A stretch of 64,000 bases of DNA from Bacteroidaceae bacterium (GCA_017557635.1 JAFYYH010000013.1:1-64000); one strand, 5' to 3'. Counted from the stretch's first letter, positions 16,793 to 27,539 are shown. Made by a program: numbers and translations. Notes: generated by a model not told the origin, from the letters alone.

Positions 16793-18235
16793 TTAATACT
16801 GACGGAGATTCCACTTGCAGTTAACGTCGTTGATATCGAACTTGCCGAGTGAAGCGTTTGAGTCACCAACTGAGATCAGGCAAACCTTCTCATCAGTGCC
16901 GGGAACAGCCTTCGGGCAGATACGATATGTACCGTCAACGAGCTGATCAACGCTCCAGAGCTGCTCAGGTGCACCTGTGAACTCGGGAACAGTGGTGAGC
17001 TCCTTACCAGCGGTAGCAGCCAGAGCGCGGTTTGTACCGGCAATGACGATCTTGTAGTACGGAGTACCCAGAGTACCTTCCTCCTGAGCTACAAACTCCC
17101 ACTTCTGGTTGGGACGGAACTGATAGTCAATAACGCGAACGTCGATGTTACCCTTGGGCCAGTTGCCGATAACGTCCTCGAGCTTCTGGAAAGCAACCTG
17201 GGTGTTAGCCTGGTTACCGCCACCGCCGAACATTCCGCGGCCGCCGCCAAGACGTACATACTCAGTAGCGATTTCAAGAGCATAACCACGACGCTCTGAC
17301 TCGATCTCGTAAACACCGTTCTTTACGTTGTAACCAGCCTCGGGCCAGCCGTTGCGCCATACGATAGGCAGGATAGCCAGGGTGCTGCGGCCACTCATTG
17401 AGTAGTCAGCTTCCCAGTGGAATGACATCTTCTGAACGCCATCCTCTACGATGTAACGGCCAAAGTGACCTGCACCGGTGTAACCGTCGCGGCAGCCAAG
17501 AACCATCTTACCGCCACCCTCGATCATATCACGGCCTACGTTATCGATGAACGGACCTGTGGGGCTCTTTGAACGGCCGCAAACGATGTTGTATGTTGAG
17601 TTAACACCGTCGCAGCATGTTCCGTGAGTACCCAGCAGATAGTACCAACCATCCTCATAAATCATTGTTGTAGCCTCGCAGTCAACTGCAACGTTTACGT
17701 CAACAGCACCTGCAGCGCGATCACCGGTAGCGGGATCGAGCTCAACCACGCGGATGAAGCCGAAATATGTTCCGTAAGTTACGAAGAGACGGCCATCGGG
17801 AGTCATGATAAGACCGGCGTCGATAGCATCGCAGTCCTCGTCAACGAGTGACTCAGCAACCTGAATCTGCTCTGTCCACTCATAGTCAGGTGACTGGGGA
17901 TCCAGAGTCTTGTTCCACATAGTGCGGATTGTACCTGCGTGACCACCACCAAGGCCACCGCCTGTTGAGCTGTGTGCGCAGAGATAACGGTCACCGATCT
18001 TGATCATATCAGGAGCAGCACCTACGCTGATGCGGGCACCACCTTCGCTTGACCATACCCAACCGTCACTTGATACCAGCGGTGAACCGCCTGTACCCCA
18101 AGTATAGTATTTACCGTCACACTCCATAATAGTGGCAGGATCGTGAATGAACGGAGCACCGATCTGAGCCATTACAGTTTCAGACATTGCGACTGAAGCA
18201 AGGGCTACCAAGCCCATCTGAAATATCTTTTTCAT
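16793..18235 (-). CDS. Secreted GH43-family glycoside hydrolase
   Basis: 480 residues from MKKIFQMGLVALASVAMSET, a signal peptide cleaved after MAQ. The five-bladed GH43 propeller shows its acidic triad in context: HDPATI (base), CDAIDAGLIMTPDGRLFVTYGT (pKa modulator) and DCEATTMIYEDGWYYLLGTHG (acid). The family mainly cleaves arabinose- or xylose-containing polymers. The last 170 residues form an extra domain with a glycine-rich loop (GGGRGMFGGGGNQA) and may bind carbohydrate. It follows the lipoprotein gene at 18251 by 15 bases and ends at a strong terminator. No SusC/SusD pair is present. Confidence 0.85.
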   Translation of the reverse strand: MKKIFQMGLVALASVAMSETVMAQIGAPFIHDPATIMECDGKYYTWGTGGSPLVSSDGWVWSSEGGARISVGAAPDMIKIGDRYLCAHSSTGGGLGGGHAGTIRTMWNKTLDPQSPDYEWTEQIQVAESLVDEDCDAIDAGLIMTPDGRLFVTYGTYFGFIRVVELDPATGDRAAGAVDVNVAVDCEATTMIYEDGWYYLLGTHGTCCDGVNSTYNIVCGRSKSPTGPFIDNVGRDMIEGGGKMVLGCRDGYTGAGHFGRYIVEDGVQKMSFHWEADYSMSGRSTLAILPIVWRNGWPEAGYNVKNGVYEIESERRGYALEIATEYVRLGGGRGMFGGGGNQANTQVAFQKLEDVIGNWPKGNIDVRVIDYQFRPNQKWEFVAQEEGTLGTPYYKIVIAGTNRALAATAGKELTTVPEFTGAPEQLWSVDQLVDGTYRICPKAVPGTDEKVCLISVGDSNASLGKFDINDVNCKWNLRQY

Positions 18236-18250
18236 ATTCTGATCCAATAA

Positions 18251-19273
18251 TTAATTGTTAGTGATGGTGTAGTTCTTGAAGATTGTGCCGTCCTCATTGT
18301 AGAGACGTGCGCACATATCACTCATACCCGGGCCGTTGATGACAGCGGCGCGAATCAGGTTCTTACCCTTCTTGAGGGTGATGCGCTTTGACATACCGTC
18401 ATCGGCAACCATACGGCGGTCAGCCTGAAGAGTCAGGACCTTCTCACCGTTAACCCACCAGATTGATGATGCGTTTGAACCGGCAGCCAGACGTACAACT
18501 ACATCCTGATCTACGTTGATTACTGTGAAAGCATTGAAGATAAGACCGTAACGCTTCTGGCCGTTTGATGAACCGAGAGCAAAACGGATAAGCTTGATGT
18601 TGAACAGCTTGCTGTCAACTGAATGCCACTCAAGAGTATCCTTAACTGTAGCGGGAGCTGCAGCAGCGGGAGCACCGCCACCCATCATGCCACCACCAAA
18701 GCCGCCGAAGCCGCCCATACCCTGAGGAGCACCCTGAGGAGCGCCCTGGGGACGACCCTGCCCCTGAGGAGCACCCTGAGGAGCACCCTGCGGACGAGCC
18801 TGACCAGCACCGGGAGCACCGGCACCGGGAGCGCCCTGAGGACGAGCCTGACCGGCACCTGCACCCTGAGGAGCACCACCGCCAAAGCCGCCGAATCCGC
18901 CACGACCGCCGGCACGCGGAGCCTCTGACTCTACGATTACCTGATCACCGGTCTTGGGAAGAGCGTTGATGTCATTTGTAAACTGACCCTTGAAATACTC
19001 CTTGGTCAGCTCAGCCTGAATATAGCTGTCTGTAAATACTGTATTGCCACTGTTAGGCTTGTTGATAGGCTCAATGATAGTCCAACGACGGATGAAGCCT
19101 TTCTCATCGGGCTTAGCCGGAGCGGCATCGGCCTTGATCTCAGTAAAATACTGGTCGAACTCAACGTTTCTGTTGGCAATGCGAGACGGGTCAATCTTTG
19201 AACCGTTGGAACCGCAACCAACTAAAACTGCTGTCATTCCTACAGCCAGAATTAATTTGAAGTTTCTGTTCAT
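18251..19273 (-). CDS. Lipoprotein with large Gly/Pro/Gln-rich insert, function unknown
   Basis: 340 residues from MNRNFKLILAV; lipobox VLVGC with cysteine 20. An upstream extension to 19396 is rejected because it lacks any signal-like structure and overlaps a terminator. Residues 121-208 are a low-complexity insert made of GAPQG and GGFGG repeats. The regions on both sides look like one beta-sandwich domain (IRRWTIIEPINKPNSGNTVF before, WWVNGEKVLTLQADRRMV after), similar to the jelly-roll domains that accompany glycoside hydrolases. Located between esterase genes and a GH43 gene, so a role in surface polysaccharide breakdown is likely, but no enzyme motif is visible. Confidence 0.6.
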   Translation of the reverse strand: MNRNFKLILAVGMTAVLVGCGSNGSKIDPSRIANRNVEFDQYFTEIKADAAPAKPDEKGFIRRWTIIEPINKPNSGNTVFTDSYIQAELTKEYFKGQFTNDINALPKTGDQVIVESEAPRAGGRGGFGGFGGGAPQGAGAGQARPQGAPGAGAPGAGQARPQGAPQGAPQGQGRPQGAPQGAPQGMGGFGGFGGGMMGGGAPAAAAPATVKDTLEWHSVDSKLFNIKLIRFALGSSNGQKRYGLIFNAFTVINVDQDVVVRLAAGSNASSIWWVNGEKVLTLQADRRMVADDGMSKRITLKKGKNLIRAAVINGPGMSDMCARLYNEDGTIFKNYTITNN

Positions 19274-19390
19274 AGTGAACTTTGGATAAAAATTAGGTTT
19301 ATAATAAATTGATAGTTTGCACAACTGGCTCGCTAAGTTACAACAAATAGTTAATAATATTGCACAAATTTGAACTAAAATGGAACAAAA

Positions 19391-19422
19391 AAACATCCGA
19401 CCCCATAAGGAGCCGGATGTTT
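19391..19422 (-). terminator. Rho-independent terminator after the esterase genes
   Basis: AAACATCCG (19391-19399) pairs with CGGATGTTT (19414-19422), with further pairing inside; on the minus strand it is followed by TTTTTTT. Lies 20 bases after the stop of the esterase ending at 19442 and separates the esterase pair from the lipoprotein-GH43 unit. Confidence 0.85.
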
Positions 19423-19441
19423 AAATAATTATTCAGAAATA

Positions 19442-20719
<1,278 letters not shown>

Positions 20720-20736
20720 TTAAAATAGGTTTTCAA

Positions 20737-21996
20737 TTACTTGAAGCAGATCTGTACGAACTGGTACAGGCTGCGACGCCATGTATGCCACTCGTGAGCG
20801 GTACCCTCTGAGATGTAACCGGTAGCGTTGATGCCGGCCTTCTTGAGGTTCTCGGCAGCCTCCATAACACCCATGTTCTCCTTACCGCCGCAGCTCATGA
20901 AGAGAGCCTTGTTGGTCTCCTTGTAGCCCTCGGCACCCTCGATGTCCTGCAGAGAGATTGTGCCGCCACTGAACATACCAACATATGCGAATACCTTAGG
21001 ATTAGCCAGTGTGACTGAACGTGTGGTCATACCACCCATTGACAGACCGGCCATAGCGCGATGCTGAGGATCAGCAATTACGCGGTAGTTCTTCTCAACC
21101 ATCGGGATGATGTCCTTGATGAGAACGTCGCCAAAGGCGCCACCCATCATGAAGCCGCCACCAAAGCCGCCACGACGCTGGCCCTGGCCCTGAGGAGCCT
21201 GACCCTGTGCCTGAGCATCAGCTGAGGGACCGCCGGGACGCTGACCGCCAAAGCCGCCGAATCCGCCCATACCGCCACCCTGCTGACCGGGAAGCTGTGC
21301 ATCGAGGCAGTCAATAACGATGATGAACGGAACAGCCTTCTTCTCTGCAATCAGGTTGTCCATGATCTGAGCGGTGTGACCCTGCTCTGCCCAACCGTGC
21401 TCGTTCTCACCCATACCGTGCATCAGGTAGAGTACCGGGAACTTCTTGCTTGTGTTGGTGTAGTACTCATTGGGGAAATAGATGTAGCAGTGACGCATCT
21501 TCTCGGTTACTGATGACCAGTAGTAAACCTCGTTCATGCTGCCCTGCGGTACATTCTTAACCTGCCAGAAATCCTGGTCGTCTGAGGGAACCTCAATTCC
21601 GCTGCCCCAACGGCTTGCGCCATAGTAGTAGAGGCTTCCCGGATCGGGTACGCTTGCACCGTCAATGTTCAACTGATAGTAGTGGAAACCGGGATCCTGA
21701 GGAGCTGAAGTTCCTACCCATACACCGTTCTCGTTCTTGGTCATTGAATATATCTTACCGTCGATGTCAAGACCAACAGCTGTAGCATTGGGAGCTGAGA
21801 TCTGAGCACGTACCATACGCTGTGAGTTTACCATAGGATACTGGTGACCGCTCTGATTGTTTGCTGCGGGCTTGAAGTCCTCTGTTACGTTCTCGGTTAC
21901 TGAAGGTACTGTGGGATTACCGCCACGGCCACCACCAAACTGAGCATACGCTGACACTGTAGCCAGTGCCAAAAGTGAAAGGATAATCTTTTTCAT
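20737..21996 (-). CDS. Secreted CE1-like esterase, paralogue
   Basis: 419 residues with signal peptide ending near SAYAQ, followed by FGGGRGGN. Same architecture as its neighbour: E-set domain (residues 52-135, MVRAQISAPNATAVGLDI) and esterase domain with Ser319 in GLSMGG and His401 in [15 protein letters not shown]. The low-complexity insert covers residues 236-287. The pair probably arose by tandem duplication. First gene of the two-gene unit, behind a TATGTTTG box at 22046-22053. Confidence 0.86.
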   Translation of the reverse strand: MKKIILSLLALATVSAYAQFGGGRGGNPTVPSVTENVTEDFKPAANNQSGHQYPMVNSQRMVRAQISAPNATAVGLDIDGKIYSMTKNENGVWVGTSAPQDPGFHYYQLNIDGASVPDPGSLYYYGASRWGSGIEVPSDDQDFWQVKNVPQGSMNEVYYWSSVTEKMRHCYIYFPNEYYTNTSKKFPVLYLMHGMGENEHGWAEQGHTAQIMDNLIAEKKAVPFIIVIDCLDAQLPGQQGGGMGGFGGFGGQRPGGPSADAQAQGQAPQGQGQRRGGFGGGFMMGGAFGDVLIKDIIPMVEKNYRVIADPQHRAMAGLSMGGMTTRSVTLANPKVFAYVGMFSGGTISLQDIEGAEGYKETNKALFMSCGGKENMGVMEAAENLKKAGINATGYISEGTAHEWHTWRRSLYQFVQICFK

Positions 21997-22045
21997 ACTT
22001 GATTTTTGAATATTGGTTTGTTTAAAAAAATATGCACACGTTCTG

Positions 22046-22053
22046 CAAACATA
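22046..22053 (-). promoter_or_regulatory. -7 box TATGTTTG for the esterase genes
   Basis: Exact TAnnTTTG on the minus strand, 49 bases before the esterase ATG at 21996. Confidence 0.55.
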
Positions 22054-22069
22054 CTACATTTTTTTAATA

Positions 22070-22879
22070 TCACTGTATCTCTGCAGCGATTTTGCGAGCC
22101 TGCTCCATATGTTTCTGCAGGTTCTTTATGCGGTTTGCATGGCTGGGATGGGTGCTCATGAACTCGGGCACGTACTGGCTTTCATTGGCCGCCATGCGTT
22201 CCCAAAGCACAGGTGCCTGCTCAATGTCATATCCTGCAATGGCCATGATGTAAAGGCCAATCTCATCGGCCTCTGACTCATGTTTGCGTGAGTAAGGGAG
22301 CAGGTATCCGTATTCGCTGCCCACCGCAAAGGCAGCCTCAAAGAGCATCCTTCCGGCCTGCGATGTCTTCTGTTCCACAGCCTGTCCGGCAACACCGCCC
22401 ACAAGGCTGGTAAGTGCCTGCTGTGACATGCGCTCGTTGCCGTGACGGGCCAGTGCATGGGCAATCTCATGGCCCATTACCACAGCCACCAGGTCCGGTG
22501 TATCGCACAGCGGCATGATGCCCTCATAGAACACCACCTGACCGCCGGGCATGCAGAATGCATTGACCTGACTGTCCTGAACCAGTTTGAAACTCCAGGT
22601 GATATCGTCCAGTTGTGACTGCTGGCCTCTGCTGGCCAGATATTTGGTCAGGGCGCCGGTAAGACGCTCGCCCACCTCCTGAATCATAGCCGCCTGTTCC
22701 TTGTTGTCCGATACCTTGGCGGTTGCCATCATCTCGTTGTACGATTCGTTTGAAAGCGATGTAATCTCGCTGTCTGAATAGAGCAGCATGCGGTTTCGGC
22801 CCGTAAAAGCCACCGAACTGCACGCAATCAGTACCGCTGCTGACAGCAGGCACATCAACCACTTGACAGTCCTTCTCAT
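22070..22879 (-). CDS. M48-family metalloprotease lipoprotein
   Basis: 269 residues. Lipobox VLIACSS near residue 20 and the zinc site HEIAHALARH with the third ligand glutamate in KHESEADEIGLYIM define a LoiP/BepA-type M48 peptidase, which degrades or refolds damaged outer-membrane proteins. It ends with a short helical tail. Upstream xseB ends six bases away, so it may be the last gene of the 26.8 to 22.1 kb minus-strand unit. Confidence 0.93.
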   Translation of the reverse strand: MRRTVKWLMCLLSAAVLIACSSVAFTGRNRMLLYSDSEITSLSNESYNEMMATAKVSDNKEQAAMIQEVGERLTGALTKYLASRGQQSQLDDITWSFKLVQDSQVNAFCMPGGQVVFYEGIMPLCDTPDLVAVVMGHEIAHALARHGNERMSQQALTSLVGGVAGQAVEQKTSQAGRMLFEAAFAVGSEYGYLLPYSRKHESEADEIGLYIMAIAGYDIEQAPVLWERMAANESQYVPEFMSTHPSHANRIKNLQKHMEQARKIAAEIQ

Positions 22880-22885
22880 ATAGCG

Positions 22886-23068
22886 TTAATCTTCTGTTTC
22901 AAGAATCTTCTTTATCTCCTCATCGGTCTTGTACAGTTTATCCTTACAGAACTTGATCAGTTCACGGGCCTCCTTCAGGCTCTCACCGATCTGGTCTATG
23001 TCCATCTTGTTCTCTTCAATCCCTGAGACAATTTCGTCCAGGCGCTTCATTGCTTCTTCGTATTTCAT
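22886..23068 (-). CDS. xseB: Exodeoxyribonuclease VII small subunit
   Basis: 60 residues, MKYEEAMKRLDEIVSGIEEN onward: the short helical-hairpin XseB protein, ending in an acidic tail. Follows xseA by 24 bases, the usual pairing. Forms the multimeric nuclease that degrades single-stranded DNA. Confidence 0.92.
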   Translation of the reverse strand: MKYEEAMKRLDEIVSGIEENKMDIDQIGESLKEARELIKFCKDKLYKTDEEIKKILETED

Positions 23069-23092
23069 TCTTATTGGTATTTAGGTTTGTAA

Positions 23093-24322
23093 TCAGATGA
23101 TTTCACTCTCCACGCTTCCGTCGGCAAACACGGTTGTAAGCCTGTCGCCCTTCTTAAGGTCCGATACACACTTGACCGCGCGTCCGTTCAGACGGGTAAG
23201 CGAATAACCCCGCTTCAGGATGACATGCGGGTCAGCGGCGGCAAGCGTCTTGTCCACAATCTCCAGTTTATGCGCCTGTGCGGTAAGCATATTGCGCACT
23301 CCGTTGACCGATCTTATCCAAAGCGTCTCCAGAACCTGCTCCTGACGTGTTTTGAGCACTGCGAATAGAGAAGGCAGCTTCTGTGACATCCTTTCTATTC
23401 TCACCTTCTCGGCATTCATCTTCTCCGTTATGGCGTCGCTCATCCTGCGGGTCAGGTTTTCAAGTTCCGATGCAGTATCAAACACCCTGTTTATGATGAA
23501 CTCGGCTGCGGCGGTAGGCGTCTTGACCTTGGTATGCGCCACCACATCGGCCACCGTGTCGTCACGCTCGTGTCCTATTCCGGTAATTACGGGCAGCGGG
23601 AAATTGGCTATGTTGAATGCCAGGTTGTATGAGTCAAAGCAACTCAGTTCACTCACGGCACCGCCTCCTCTTATAATAATCACCACGTCAAAATCATCCC
23701 TGCGCAAGGCCACTGCATTCAGGGCCGATATCACACTGCGCTCCACATCGTCGCCCTGCATGGCGGCGGGGAACAGTTTCACGTAAAATCGGAATCCGTA
23801 GATGTTATTGGCCAACTGATCGCGGAAATCACCCCAACCGGCAGCCGTGGCCGATGAGATGACGGCTATCCTCTGCGGCAGCGCGGGTATCTCAAGTTCG
23901 CGGTTCAGCCCAATCACGCCGTCCTTCTCCAGCTGCTCCAGTATCTCCTTGCGGCGGCGTGCCATATCGCCCATGGTATATGTGGGGTCGATGTCCTGCA
24001 CCACCAGTGAGTATCCGTAGACCTCATGGAATGTGACGGTGACCTGAAGCAGGACCTTCATTCCCACCTTCAGCGTCTCGCCCGTCTGGGCCTCAAAATA
24101 GGGTTTCAATTTAAGCCATGTGCCGCGCCAGATATTGGCTTTGGCCTTGGCCAGGAAATTACGGCCTGTAGCGTCCTTCTGCACAAGTTCCAGATAGCAG
24201 TGTCCCTGCCCCGATGGGCTGATGCTGCTTATCTCGGCCTGTACCCAGTAGGCATCGGGCATCTCAAACTGGAGAGTGCTCTTGACGCGACCGTTGAGTT
24301 CAAGTAATGTGATTGCTTCCAT
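23093..24322 (-). CDS. xseA: Exodeoxyribonuclease VII large subunit
   Basis: 409 residues. N-terminal OB-fold domain (WVQAEISSISPSGQGHCYLE), then the nuclease domain with IAVISSATAAGWGDF, the catalytic-region segment VVIIIRGGGAVSELSCFD and TGIGHERDDTVADVVAHTKVKTPTAAAEF, then a coiled-coil region and a C-terminal RGYSLTRLNG segment that binds XseB. Slightly shorter than the E. coli protein. Lies between a phosphoesterase gene and xseB. Confidence 0.95.
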   Translation of the reverse strand: MEAITLLELNGRVKSTLQFEMPDAYWVQAEISSISPSGQGHCYLELVQKDATGRNFLAKAKANIWRGTWLKLKPYFEAQTGETLKVGMKVLLQVTVTFHEVYGYSLVVQDIDPTYTMGDMARRRKEILEQLEKDGVIGLNRELEIPALPQRIAVISSATAAGWGDFRDQLANNIYGFRFYVKLFPAAMQGDDVERSVISALNAVALRRDDFDVVIIIRGGGAVSELSCFDSYNLAFNIANFPLPVITGIGHERDDTVADVVAHTKVKTPTAAAEFIINRVFDTASELENLTRRMSDAITEKMNAEKVRIERMSQKLPSLFAVLKTRQEQVLETLWIRSVNGVRNMLTAQAHKLEIVDKTLAAADPHVILKRGYSLTRLNGRAVKCVSDLKKGDRLTTVFADGSVESEII

Positions 24323-24334
24323 AGTATCAAATAA

Positions 24335-24838
24335 TCAGATATCGTTTTCTCTCTTGATCTCAAGAACCTCAAGGTTCCTGAAATTCTTGCCTTCCACCTC
24401 CAGGCGGACCAGGGTCCTGACCTGCTGCCAGCCCTGCAGACCGGCTGCTCCGGGGTTGATGAACAGCATTCCGTATGTCTTGTCATGCATGACCTTCAGT
24501 ATGTGCGAATGGCCGCACACCAGCAAGTCTGGAGTCTCTATTAGCAACTGCTCCCTCACCGATCGGTCATAATGGTCAGGCGAACCGCCTATGTGCTTTA
24601 TCATGATGTTGGCGTCCTCCACCTTGAAACGGTAAATCTCAGTGGTGAACCGGCGCACGTCCTGTCCGTCACAGTTGCCCCAGACGGCACGGACGGTGGC
24701 TATCTTTGAAAGACGTTCCAGAATCTCGTACGATCCTACATCGCCGGCATGCCATATTTCGTCACATCCCTCAAGGAAGGTGGCGTAGCGGTCATCCCAA
24801 TAGGCGTGGGTATCGGACAGGATTCCTATCTTTTTCAT
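24335..24838 (-). CDS. YfcE-type metallophosphoesterase
   Basis: 167 residues from MKKIGILSDTHAYWDD. Metal ligands of the calcineurin-like fold are visible: SDTH, HAGDVGS, WGNCDG and CGHSH followed by NPGA. The family consists of small cytoplasmic phosphodiesterases of uncertain physiological substrate. The ATG overlaps the stop of the cytidylate-kinase-like gene as ATGA. Confidence 0.92.
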   Translation of the reverse strand: MKKIGILSDTHAYWDDRYATFLEGCDEIWHAGDVGSYEILERLSKIATVRAVWGNCDGQDVRRFTTEIYRFKVEDANIMIKHIGGSPDHYDRSVREQLLIETPDLLVCGHSHILKVMHDKTYGMLFINPGAAGLQGWQQVRTLVRLEVEGKNFRNLEVLEIKRENDI

Positions 24839-25461
24839 ATTCCAAGCTTTTCCTTTGCCAAAGATACTATTATATCGGCGCACTTTTCATATCCCAGGGT
24901 GGTACTGTTCAGACAAATGTCATAAACGGCGGTGTCACCCCATGTACGGCCGGTAAAGTAGTTGTAGTACGATGAGCGCTTGCGGTCAATGTCCTCAATC
25001 AGCGACAGGGCCTTTGACTGGGTCATATCCTCACCGGCGTGACGCATCACGCGGGCCACGCGGTCGTTGATATCGGCCGCAATGAAAACGTTGAGCAGAC
25101 GGTCGCTGTCACGCAGCACGTAATCGGCGCAACGGCCTATGAACACGCAGTCCTCAGTCTCGTGGATCTTGCGGATGGCGTCGCTCTGCATGTTGAATAT
25201 GGATTCGTTGCTCAGGTAGTTGTTGGACAGTCCGTTGCTGCTGCTCATGTGGGTCATGAACAGCGAGCGCAGGCCCTTGCGGGTCTTCTCCTCATCGGCC
25301 TCAGCAAAGAACTGCTCGCTGAAACCGGTGTCCTGGGCGGCCTTTTTCAGAAGGTCACGGTCATACACCTTGATACCAAGTTTCTCAGCTACGATAGCTG
25401 CTACGTTACGGCCTCCGCTGCAGAACTTGCGGCCTATGCATATACAGTAGTGCTTGTCCAT
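24835..25461 (-). CDS. Cytidylate kinase-like family protein
   Basis: 208 residues. P-loop-like opening CICIGRKFCSGGRNVAAIVA and the family segments YDRDLLKKAA and CVFIGRCADYVL mark the cytidylate kinase-like group (Cytidylate_kin2), distinct from housekeeping Cmk. Enzymatic role unproven. Coupled by four-base overlap to the phosphoesterase gene and only one base from the MATE gene, so all three are one transcript. Confidence 0.86.
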   Translation of the reverse strand: MDKHYCICIGRKFCSGGRNVAAIVAEKLGIKVYDRDLLKKAAQDTGFSEQFFAEADEEKTRKGLRSLFMTHMSSSNGLSNNYLSNESIFNMQSDAIRKIHETEDCVFIGRCADYVLRDSDRLLNVFIAADINDRVARVMRHAGEDMTQSKALSLIEDIDRKRSSYYNYFTGRTWGDTAVYDICLNSTTLGYEKCADIIVSLAKEKLGI

Positions 25462-25462
25462 A

Positions 25463-26812
25463 TTATGCCATTTTTTTGAGTTTTCTTACTTGAGGAATGA
25501 GCAGTGACACACCCAGTATCACTGAAAGGAAGTCCGATGCCGGCATGCTGTACCAGATTCCGTTTATGCCGTAGTAGCGCGGCAGTATGAGCAGGAACGG
25601 TATGAGCAGCAGCAACTGGCGTGACAGAGACATCAGGATAGACTTGCCGGGCATGCCTATGCTCTGGAAGAAGTTACCGGTTACCATCTGTGAGCCTACC
25701 AGCGGGAAGACTATGAAGGTGAGTTTCATACCTGTCATGGCTATGGCGGTAAGTTCAGGATCGTCAGTGAATATGCGTATGCACGGACCCGGCAGGAACT
25801 CAGTGATGGCAAATCCCAGCGTGGTCACTATCGTACCAAAGAACATAGTCAGATAGAGAACCCTGAGCACACGGTCAAACTGACGTGCACCGTAGTTGTA
25901 GCCTGCAATAGGCTGCATGGCCTGGTTGAATCCCATAACCATCATCACAATCAGGAATCCAAAGCTGTTCACGATGCTGTATGCGCCTATGGCCACGTCA
26001 CTGCCGTACTTTAGCAGGCCGCGGTTTATAAGGAGTACCACAAAGCAGGCGGCTGCATTCATAAGACAGGGTGAAAGACCTATTGTGAGCATGTTCTTTA
26101 CCAGGTCACCGCGCAGACGGTAGGTACCCTTCTTAAGGTGAATCAGCTCACTCTTGTCTGACAACTGGTAGCACTGCCAGCAGAATGCCAGCACCTGTGA
26201 AATGACGGTTGCAATAGCCGCGCCCTTGATGCCCCAGTGGAACACCATAATAAATAGGTAATCCAGAAATGTGTTCAGAAGCACAGTTCCGATGGTTGCC
26301 ACCATCGCCTTGTTGGGGTGTCCGGCCGCACGCAGTATGCAGTTGATTCCCAGATAAAGGTGGGTGAAGGCGTTACCTGCCAGAATGATGATCATATACT
26401 CGCGGGCATAGCCGATGGTGACATCGGTCGCACCGAACAGCGTCAGTATGGGATTGATGAAGATAAGTGAGAATACGCCGAACAGCACTCCAATGAGTAT
26501 GTTCAGAGTCACTGAGTTGCCCAGCAGCATCTGGGCGCTCTCATGGTCTTTCTGTCCCAACTTAAGTGAAATCATGGTTCCCGAGCCCACGCCCACCATT
26601 GATCCGAGCGCGGCTGAAAGGTTCATCAGCGGAAATGTGACCGCCAGTCCCGAAAGAGCCATCGGCCCTACTCCGTGGCCTATGAACGCACGGTCTACAA
26701 TGTTGTAAAGGGATGACGCAAGCATAGCAATCATGGCCGGTACAGCGTACCTGATTAGAAGCTTTCCGATTTTTTCCGTACCCAGTTCCTGGGGTGTTTT
26801 CAATTCTGCCAT
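25463..26812 (-). CDS. MATE-family multidrug/cation exporter
   Basis: 449 residues, twelve predicted membrane segments in two homologous halves (LLIRYAVPAMIAMLASSLYN at the start, MVMGFNQAMQPIAGYNYGAR in the second half). The family exports drugs or metabolites in exchange for Na+ or H+. Leads the minus-strand unit from a TATCTTTG promoter box at 26835-26842; substrate unknown. Confidence 0.93.
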   Translation of the reverse strand: MAELKTPQELGTEKIGKLLIRYAVPAMIAMLASSLYNIVDRAFIGHGVGPMALSGLAVTFPLMNLSAALGSMVGVGSGTMISLKLGQKDHESAQMLLGNSVTLNILIGVLFGVFSLIFINPILTLFGATDVTIGYAREYMIIILAGNAFTHLYLGINCILRAAGHPNKAMVATIGTVLLNTFLDYLFIMVFHWGIKGAAIATVISQVLAFCWQCYQLSDKSELIHLKKGTYRLRGDLVKNMLTIGLSPCLMNAAACFVVLLINRGLLKYGSDVAIGAYSIVNSFGFLIVMMVMGFNQAMQPIAGYNYGARQFDRVLRVLYLTMFFGTIVTTLGFAITEFLPGPCIRIFTDDPELTAIAMTGMKLTFIVFPLVGSQMVTGNFFQSIGMPGKSILMSLSRQLLLLIPFLLILPRYYGINGIWYSMPASDFLSVILGVSLLIPQVRKLKKMA

Positions 26813-26834
26813 TTAAATTCTTATCTTTTCAATG

Positions 26835-26842
26835 CAAAGATA
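26835..26842 (-). promoter_or_regulatory. -7 box TATCTTTG for the MATE unit
   Basis: Exact TAnnTTTG on the minus strand, 22 bases before the MATE ATG; divergent with the box at 26889-26896, forming a compact divergent promoter region of about 120 bases. Confidence 0.6.
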
Positions 26843-26888
26843 CACTTTTTAATGAGGTCAATTAAACTTTTGGCTTTTCCTGATATCT

Positions 26889-26896
26889 TATCTTTG
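26889..26896 (+). promoter_or_regulatory. -7 box TATCTTTG for the Gly-rich periplasmic protein
   Basis: Exact TAnnTTTG on the plus strand, 39 bases before the ATG at 26936. Confidence 0.6.
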
Positions 26897-26935
26897 TGAA
26901 CAGAAAATTCTGTCTAACCTAAATAACAAATCAAA

Positions 26936-27430
26936 ATGAAGAAGATTTTATTCGCAATCGCAGCTCTGATGGTTTCAACCATGAGCTTTGCACAGGGATT
27001 TGGCGGCGGTTTCGGCGGCGGCCAGGGTATGAACATGAATCCTGAGGATATGGCCAAGCGTCAGGCTGACCGTCTGCAGGAGCAGCTCGAACTCACCAAG
27101 GTTCAGTATGACTCAATCTACAACTACTATCTTGCAAGCAGCAAGGAGCAGGCAGCTCGTCGTGAGCAGATGCAGAATGGTGGCGGTCAGATGCCCGCCG
27201 AGGGTGACATGCAGGCTATGATGGAGCAGATGCAGAAGCAGCGTGAGGCTCAGGAGGCTAAGATCAAGTCATTCCTGACCGATGACCAGAAGAAGAAATA
27301 TGACGAGATTCAGGAGCAGCGTCGTCAGCAGCGCCAGCAGGGAGGCCAGGGTGGCTTCGGCGGCGGCATGGGCGGCTTTGGCGGCGGTATGCCTCAGGGC
27401 GGCGGCTTCGGCGGCGGACGTCCCCAGTAA
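26936..27430 (+). CDS. Gly-rich periplasmic protein, Spy/DUF4890-like
   Basis: 164 residues with signal peptide MKKILFAIAALMVSTMSFAQ. The middle is a charged helical region rich in Gln, Glu and Met (RQADRLQEQLELTKVQYDSI, FLTDDQKKKYDEIQEQRRQQ) that resembles Spy/CpxP-type and DUF4890 periplasmic proteins. Both ends are GGFGGG repeats (residues 21-30 and about 138-164), the same motif found in the secreted esterases at 19-22 kb. Function unknown; a stress-related periplasmic role is only an inference. Ends at a rho-independent terminator. Confidence 0.7.
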   Translation: MKKILFAIAALMVSTMSFAQGFGGGFGGGQGMNMNPEDMAKRQADRLQEQLELTKVQYDSIYNYYLASSKEQAARREQMQNGGGQMPAEGDMQAMMEQMQKQREAQEAKIKSFLTDDQKKKYDEIQEQRRQQRQQGGQGGFGGGMGGFGGGMPQGGGFGGGRPQ

Positions 27431-27452
27431 TCCCATACAGCAAAACAGTTAC

Positions 27453-27493
27453 AGCGGGAGTTCGGGTAACCGGACCCCCGCTATTATTTTTTT
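27453..27493 (+). terminator. Rho-independent terminator
   Basis: AGCGGGAGTTCGG (27453-27465) pairs with CCGGACCCCCGCT (27470-27482), loop GTAA, two imperfect pairs, followed by ATTATTTTTTT. Terminates the Gly-rich protein gene. Confidence 0.85.
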
Positions 27494-27539
27494 CTACCGA
27501 CAAATTTCAATATACCAAAAAATGCATACATTTATAGCC

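Noticed and set aside
18623-18928. Tandem DNA repeat array or CRISPR-like pattern in the GAPQG-encoding region
   Set aside because: The repeats are short in-frame codon repeats in a coding region, without spacers.
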